Part shown: piece after piece, positions 60,048-64,000 of the stretch | How positions within the stretch are numbered: position 1 is the first letter of the stretch | Layout: each line of letters opens with the position of its first letter | NCBI RefSeq assembly: GCF_030811595.1 | Contig: NZ_JAUSRB010000002.1 | Location: forward strand, 6,386,001-6,450,000 | Direction: 5' to 3' | DNA from: Streptosporangium brasiliense | GTDB lineage: Bacteria; Actinomycetota; Actinomycetes; Streptosporangiales; Streptosporangiaceae | DNA length: 64,000 bases | The notes under the pieces: generated by a model | The model's database searches: none | Told to the model about the DNA's origin: nothing | Seen by the model: only the letters and a program-made list of their open reading frames with translations | Program-made: the position numbers and the translations under genes

Positions 60048-60079
60048 AGCCCTGGACCGGAGGAGGGGGCAGCACCCCG

Positions 60080-60228
60080 GCCTGCTGATCACGGCCGACA
60101 AGGGCCACATCTCCGCTGGACTCGACGCCTGCCTGGCCGAGCGCGGCGTGCGCCTGCTGCGACCCTCCTACCGCAACCGCGCCACCGGCCGGCCCGTCAC
60201 CCGGTCACCGATCGCCTACGACCACTGA
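60080..60228 (+). pseudogene. Transposase fragment (DDE type)
   Basis: GLLITADKGHISAGLDACLA and ERGVRLLRPSYRNRATGRP match the end of the catalytic region of IS4/IS5/IS982-type transposases. The frame runs to TGA at 60228, overlapping the convergent MFS gene. The left part is missing and no inverted repeats are seen. Confidence 0.65.
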
Positions 60229-61466
60229 CCGGACTTCGGACTTGCTCCGAGGGCGATCGTGATCGTGGGGATCAGGGTCAGCGCAGCGATGGCGGTGCCG
60301 ACCACGACGGGGCCGGTGGCCTCCAGGGAGGAGCCGAGGGCGCGCCCGGCGATCCAGGTGCCGACCGCGGTGCCGAGATTGAACGCCGAGACGCTCAGGG
60401 CGGACGCCAGGGTGGGCGCCTGACCGGCGGAGCGGACCGACAGGGAGATCAGCACCGGGTTGGCGCCGAGCCCGAAGAACCCCAGCAGCGCGACCAGAAC
60501 GACTGTGGCCCAGGCGTGGCCCGACAGCAGGCACAGCGCCAGCAGCAGGACCGTGGCGCCTGCGGCCGCCGCGATCGTCGTGGTGTGCGGGCGGGCGTCC
60601 CCGAGCCGGCCGCCGACCAGCGAGCCCGCCAGGGCTCCGATGCCGAAGCCGACGAGCACCAGCGGCACGAGCCCGGCCGCGATACCGGCCTGGCCGGTCA
60701 GCAGCGGCGCGATGTAGGAGTAGGCCGACAGCACCCCGCCGGTCGTGGTCGCGCAGGCCGCCAGCACCAGCCACAGGCGCCCCGAGCGCAGAGCCGCCAC
60801 CTCCGCCCGCACCGACACCGCCCGATGCTCGCCGCCGTCGTGCGGGACGGTGCGGGCGATCAGCCCGGCAGCCGCCATCGCCAGGACCGCGAGCACCCAG
60901 AACGGGCCCCGCCAGCCCACCAGTTGCCCGGCGAACGCGCCGAGCGGCACCCCGACGACGTTGGCGAGCATGCCTCCGGCACCCACCAGGCCCAGGGCGC
61001 GGGAGCTTGCGGCAGGACCCGCGACGCGGCTGGCGGCCACATTGGCCACCGCCCAGAACGCCCCGGTCGCCAGCGCCGTCACGGACCGTGCCGCCAGCAG
61101 CGGTGCGAAGCCGGAGCCGACCGCGACGACCAGGTGCCCGGCCGCGAACACGCCCAAGGCCAGTATCAGCGTCAACCGCCTGGGCATCCGCAAGGTCAGC
61201 ATCGCCATCAGGGGCGCACCGATGATCATCCCGACCGCGAACACCGTGATCAACAGTCCCGCTTGGGGCACGCTCACCCGCAGGTCACCGGCGATCTCCG
61301 GCAGCAGGCCCGCGACCACGAACTCGGTCGTGAGCATCAAGAAGGTGCCCAACGCCAGCACATGGACCACCAGCGGGAGCCGCGCGGGCGTCTGCCCGCG
61401 CTCGCCGAGCGCGTCGGCATCACCCGCGCTGAGGGTCCGCTCGACGACTTCTCCGCGCGTACTCAT
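60216..61466 (-). CDS. MFS transporter, DHA1 drug-efflux type
   Basis: The 416-residue protein has about 12 membrane segments; LALGTFLMLTTEFVVAGLLP opens the first, and RSVTALATGAFWAVANVAAS matches the CmlA/AraJ-like DHA1 subgroup. ATG 61466 is preferred over the ATG 6 bp earlier because GGAGAT is then correctly placed. It is divergent from an MmyB-type regulator with the G-run/C-run operator, which probably controls it. It likely exports a toxic small molecule. Confidence 0.9.
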   Translation of the reverse strand: MSTRGEVVERTLSAGDADALGERGQTPARLPLVVHVLALGTFLMLTTEFVVAGLLPEIAGDLRVSVPQAGLLITVFAVGMIIGAPLMAMLTLRMPRRLTLILALGVFAAGHLVVAVGSGFAPLLAARSVTALATGAFWAVANVAASRVAGPAASSRALGLVGAGGMLANVVGVPLGAFAGQLVGWRGPFWVLAVLAMAAAGLIARTVPHDGGEHRAVSVRAEVAALRSGRLWLVLAACATTTGGVLSAYSYIAPLLTGQAGIAAGLVPLVLVGFGIGALAGSLVGGRLGDARPHTTTIAAAAGATVLLLALCLLSGHAWATVVLVALLGFFGLGANPVLISLSVRSAGQAPTLASALSVSAFNLGTAVGTWIAGRALGSSLEATGPVVVGTAIAALTLIPTITIALGASPKSGQWS

Positions 61467-61549
61467 ATTCATCTCCGTATCGGGATCGCGTTCAAGGTGC
61501 TGATCCCAGGAAAACCGTTCTGCCGCGCGTGAGGCAGAGCGCGTTCACA

Positions 61550-61570
61550 GGGGGGACAAGCTCAACCCCC
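61550..61570. promoter_or_regulatory. Putative operator shared with the 9.6 kb locus
   Basis: Six G, spacer ACAAGCTCAA and five C match the element at 9594-9616 (spacer ACAACCCCAA). The TACCGT -10 box at 61602-61607 ends 7 nt before ATG 61615. Confidence 0.6.
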
Positions 61571-61614
61571 TTACCGCTGCCACCTGCGGAGACCCTGCGG
61601 CTACCGTGGAGGGC

Positions 61615-62520
61615 ATGGACCGCCGACCCGACAACCGCGACCAGATCCGGGGCTTCCTCGCCACCCGGCGCGCGAAGCTCGCACCGGAGCAGGTCGGGCT
61701 GCCCACCAGCGGTCGGCGCCGGGTCCCCGGGCTGCGCCGCGAGGAGGTCGCGGTGCTGGCCGGAGTGAGCACCGAGTGGTACACCCGGCTGGAAAAGGGC
61801 CACATCAGCGGCGTGTCCGAGGAGGTGCTCGAGGCTGTCGCTCAGGCACTGCAACTGGACCAGGACGAACGCACCTACCTGTTCGACCTGGCCCGCGCCG
61901 CCCGGCCCACCCGCCGCGCCCCCTCCCGGCGCAAGGACGTCCAGGTCCCGCCCCGTGTCCAGTGGCTGTTGGACTCCATGACGATGTCTTCGGCGTTCGT
62001 GCGCAACGGTCGCCAGGACATCGTCGCCGGCAACGCGCTGGCCCGCGCCCTGCACGCACCGGTCTTCGACAGCCCCACCACCGCGCAGCACGGCCGTGCC
62101 AACATCGCCCGCTACATCTTCCTCGACCCGGGCTCCAAGCAGTTCTTCGTCGACTGGGACGAGGCCGCCGTCGCCACTGCCGCACTGCTGCGCGCCGAGG
62201 CCGGACGCGAGCCCCACGACCGGGCCCTGCGCGAACTCGTCGGCGAACTGTCCACACTCAGCACCGAGTTCCGCGGCCGGTGGGCCGCCCACGACGTCCG
62301 CATCCGCCACGACGGCACCAAGCGGCTATGGCACCCAGAGGTCGGCGGCCTGGAGCTGACCTACCAGTCCCTCGACCTGCCCGTGTCCAACCGGACGGTG
62401 TACGACCTCACCATCTACACCGCCGAACCGGGCACCGCCTTCGAAGACCGCCTCACACTCCTCGCCAGCCTGGCAGCCACCCAGCCCGAGGAGACACACT
62501 CCACCGACCAGCCGCGCTGA
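61615..62520 (+). CDS. XRE-family regulator with MmyB-like domain
   Basis: The 301-residue regulator is a close paralogue of that at 9649: both share RRRVPGLRREEVAVLAGVST, EWYTRLEKGHI, SGVSEEVLEAVA and the MmyB ligand region. ATG 61615 is chosen over GTG 61606 because TACCGT ends exactly 7 nt before it. It is divergent from a drug-efflux MFS gene rather than a dehydrogenase, yet keeps the same operator, so the two loci may cross-talk. Confidence 0.92.
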   Translation: MDRRPDNRDQIRGFLATRRAKLAPEQVGLPTSGRRRVPGLRREEVAVLAGVSTEWYTRLEKGHISGVSEEVLEAVAQALQLDQDERTYLFDLARAARPTRRAPSRRKDVQVPPRVQWLLDSMTMSSAFVRNGRQDIVAGNALARALHAPVFDSPTTAQHGRANIARYIFLDPGSKQFFVDWDEAAVATAALLRAEAGREPHDRALRELVGELSTLSTEFRGRWAAHDVRIRHDGTKRLWHPEVGGLELTYQSLDLPVSNRTVYDLTIYTAEPGTAFEDRLTLLASLAATQPEETHSTDQPR

Positions 62521-62645
62521 AGCGCCGACCTTCAACCGGTGCTCTCCGGGATCACGGGCGGGCTCCGTCGAGGTCGTCACGGTTCAGCTGGATACGCGAG
62601 GAGACCAGGCGCTGAGTGCCGGCCACATGAGGGGAGGGGCATCAC

Positions 62646-62667
62646 GACCGGCGGGGAAATGCCGGTC
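62646..62667. terminator. Small hairpin between convergent genes
   Basis: GACCGGC/GCCGGTC form a perfect 7-bp stem with an 8-nt loop, about 100 bp from either gene end. It is a weak candidate terminator. The rest of 62521-62765 shows nothing. Confidence 0.35.
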
Positions 62668-62765
62668 CACGACGCCGTTGCCTCCGTGATCACGCTCGTT
62701 CGGGGCTCATGACATGTTTCTTGCCGGCCCCCAGCCAGGCCGGCGGGCATCCGGGCATCGAGCCG

Positions 62766-63533
62766 CTACCGCTTGTGGCGCCGGCGCGCGACATGGACGG
62801 TGATGTCGGCGGCAAGCTCGACCGTCTCAGGCAGGACCTGCATGATCCGGCTGAACACCTGCTCCTGCTCCAAGGCCGGCAGTACGAGATAAGCCGAGAC
62901 GGTCGAGAGATGGCCGATGTAGTCGCGGGCACTCAGGGTCAAGCGCCGCTCGACCACGGACTGCTGGACATCGGTGAACCACCGCGAGCGCTGGAGTTCC
63001 GTCCCCGGCCACTGCATGTCGTTCTCCGGAGGCGTCCCGTCGGGAGAGGGGACCTCGTCGCTCGCCAGGAACGGCGACCGCGCCGCGCGGACAGCTTCCT
63101 GCACAGCCGGGTCAGCCAGTTGGATCGGCCCGCCGAACGAGGCGAACACGCCACCCGGCTCAAGTAGCGCGGCCATGCGTGACCACCGATCCTGCGGGTC
63201 GGTCCAATGCAACGCCGCTGCCGCATAGACCAGCCCGTACCTCTCGCCCGGTCGCAGGTCCTCGAACGCGGCTTGCACGGTTGTGACGTCTGCCGGCACG
63301 TGCTTGCGCAGCTCGGCGAGCATGGCCCCATCGGGCTCGGTCGCGGTGACCGTGACCCCTCGTTGAGCGAACAGGCGGGTTGCTTTGCCGGTCCCGGCGC
63401 CGATTTCGAGGGCAGTCCGCACCGGCTGTGCCGCGTACGCCATCACCATGTCGAAAAGCTCCACGGGATACCCCGGCCGGAACCGTTCGTACGCTTCGGC
63501 CATCACTCCGAAACTCAGTGCGCGATCAGACAT
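62766..63533 (-). CDS. Class I SAM-dependent methyltransferase
   Basis: The 255-residue protein has the SAM-binding motif ALEIGAGTGKATRLFAQRG, VTATEPDGAMLAELRK and AAALHWTDPQDRW, as in Methyltransf_11/25 enzymes of the BioC-like SmtA group. The substrate is unknown. ATG 63533 is supported by CAGGAT ending exactly 7 nt before it; an ATG 9 bp earlier has no support. It lies 103 bp after the HxlR gene on the same strand. Confidence 0.9.
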   Translation of the reverse strand: MSDRALSFGVMAEAYERFRPGYPVELFDMVMAYAAQPVRTALEIGAGTGKATRLFAQRGVTVTATEPDGAMLAELRKHVPADVTTVQAAFEDLRPGERYGLVYAAAALHWTDPQDRWSRMAALLEPGGVFASFGGPIQLADPAVQEAVRAARSPFLASDEVPSPDGTPPENDMQWPGTELQRSRWFTDVQQSVVERRLTLSARDYIGHLSTVSAYLVLPALEQEQVFSRIMQVLPETVELAADITVHVARRRHKR

Positions 63534-63636
63534 GCCGATCATCCTGACTCATCGACCGCGGCGGCGGACGCGGGGCTTGAGCGGCAACCGAACGGCAGTC
63601 ACGTTAAGACAAAGGTCAGGGCGGGGGCCGTTGCGG

Positions 63637-64000
63637 TCACCGTTGATCGGCGTTTTCTTGCTCGGCGGCCGCGGCGTAGGCGGCGTCGAGGCGCTCGAAC
63701 GGGCCTGGACCGTCGTGCGGCTTCGGCGGGGCGCCGAGGTGACGGACGCGAAGCTCGTCCATGAGCTCCTCGACGAACGCCGGACCCTCATCACGCATGA
63801 GCTGCTGCCGGCTCCGGAGCTCCTCGCTGCCCGGGCGCCAGTCGAGGCCCCAGTTGCCGAGGGCGTAGATGATCGGAAGAGTCTGGATGCCGGCTTCAGT
63901 GAGGCTGTAGCGAGCGCGCTGCCCCCGCGCGGCGGTGCCGCGGGTGAGGATCCCGGCCTCGACGAGCCGCACGAGGCGGTCGGCGAGGATGTTCGAGGCG
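63637..64000 (-). CDS. HxlR-family regulator, partial
   Basis: The gene runs off the right edge. The visible 120 residues start within the winged HTH (ASNILADRLVRLVEAGILTR, then the wing RGQRARYSLTEAGIQTLPII) and continue into NWGLDWRPGSEEL and an extended C-terminal helix of about 55 residues, longer than usual for HxlR. HxlR proteins respond to aldehydes, quinones or redox stress. It ends at 63637. Confidence 0.88.
   Translation of the reverse strand, partial: ASNILADRLVRLVEAGILTRGTAARGQRARYSLTEAGIQTLPIIYALGNWGLDWRPGSEELRSRQQLMRDEGPAFVEELMDELRVRHLGAPPKPHDGPGPFERLDAAYAAAAEQENADQR

Overview
The window is 64 kb of very GC-rich DNA with short intergenic gaps, many GTG starts, ATGA/GTGA gene overlaps and a dense population of TetR, AraC, GntR/MocR, XRE and ArsR regulators. 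This points to a soil actinomycete. A Streptosporangium/Nonomuraea-like genome is my inference from the dormancy-type genes at the left end, not something the sequence proves. There are no rRNA or tRNA genes, CRISPR array, plasmid origin or complete transposon. The window reads as chromosomal accessory DNA: small regulator-target modules mixed with decayed genes.

Layout. 1-7933 is a redox/dormancy island: the start of a HTH gene, three tandem-domain universal stress proteins, a CBS-pair protein, a P1B-type metal ATPase fused to a hemerythrin domain, a CBS-BON protein and an Acg-type nitroreductase. A DevR/DosR-like box recurs upstream of its transcription units. 8444-18111 holds regulator-target modules: a zinc alcohol dehydrogenase with an MmyB-type XRE regulator, a GlxA-type AraC regulator, a permease-TetR-amidohydrolase set, and an AraC regulator facing VOC and SRPBCC genes. 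18201-22180 is a GntR-ABC exporter-protease-hydrolase operon in which four genes carry frameshifts or junctions. 22600-36966 carries oxidoreductases, YceI, a UbiE-like methyltransferase, a Vat-like acetyltransferase, a MocR/AhpD-like pair, an MFS exporter, a TetR/ABC-F pair and a lipoprotein epoxide-hydrolase-like enzyme. 37674-39155 is a graveyard of gene fragments next to a Tn3-family transposase remnant. 39200-49254 contains a HEAT-like protein, an APH-like kinase, a GNAT enzyme, a secreted protein, two TetR modules and a PhyH/AraC pair. 49866-53516 holds a membrane pentapeptide-repeat protein, a ClpX-type zinc-finger/HTH protein behind a double palindrome, and an erythromycin-esterase-like protein. 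53962-59319 holds a CDF metal exporter with ArsR and a persulfide module (ArsR-rhodanese, MBL-double rhodanese, MFS, and a truncated cysteine desulfurase). 59562-64000 ends with a SnoaL-like protein, an MFS/XRE pair paralogous in control to the 9.6 kb locus, a methyltransferase and a partial HxlR regulator.

Two themes cross the window. First, at least eleven genes, mostly regulators or genes facing one, have a TANNNT-like -10 hexamer placed exactly 7 nt before the start codon, the arrangement expected for leaderless mRNAs; others have 6 nt. This also fixes several start codons. Second, tandem duplications cover the ribosome-binding site or start codon at three loci (6225, 36964, 42118). Several proteins resemble drug-modifying or target-protecting enzymes (Vat-like, ABC-F, APH-like, Ere-like, MFS), which would make a scattered intrinsic resistome. 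Substrates are not readable from sequence.
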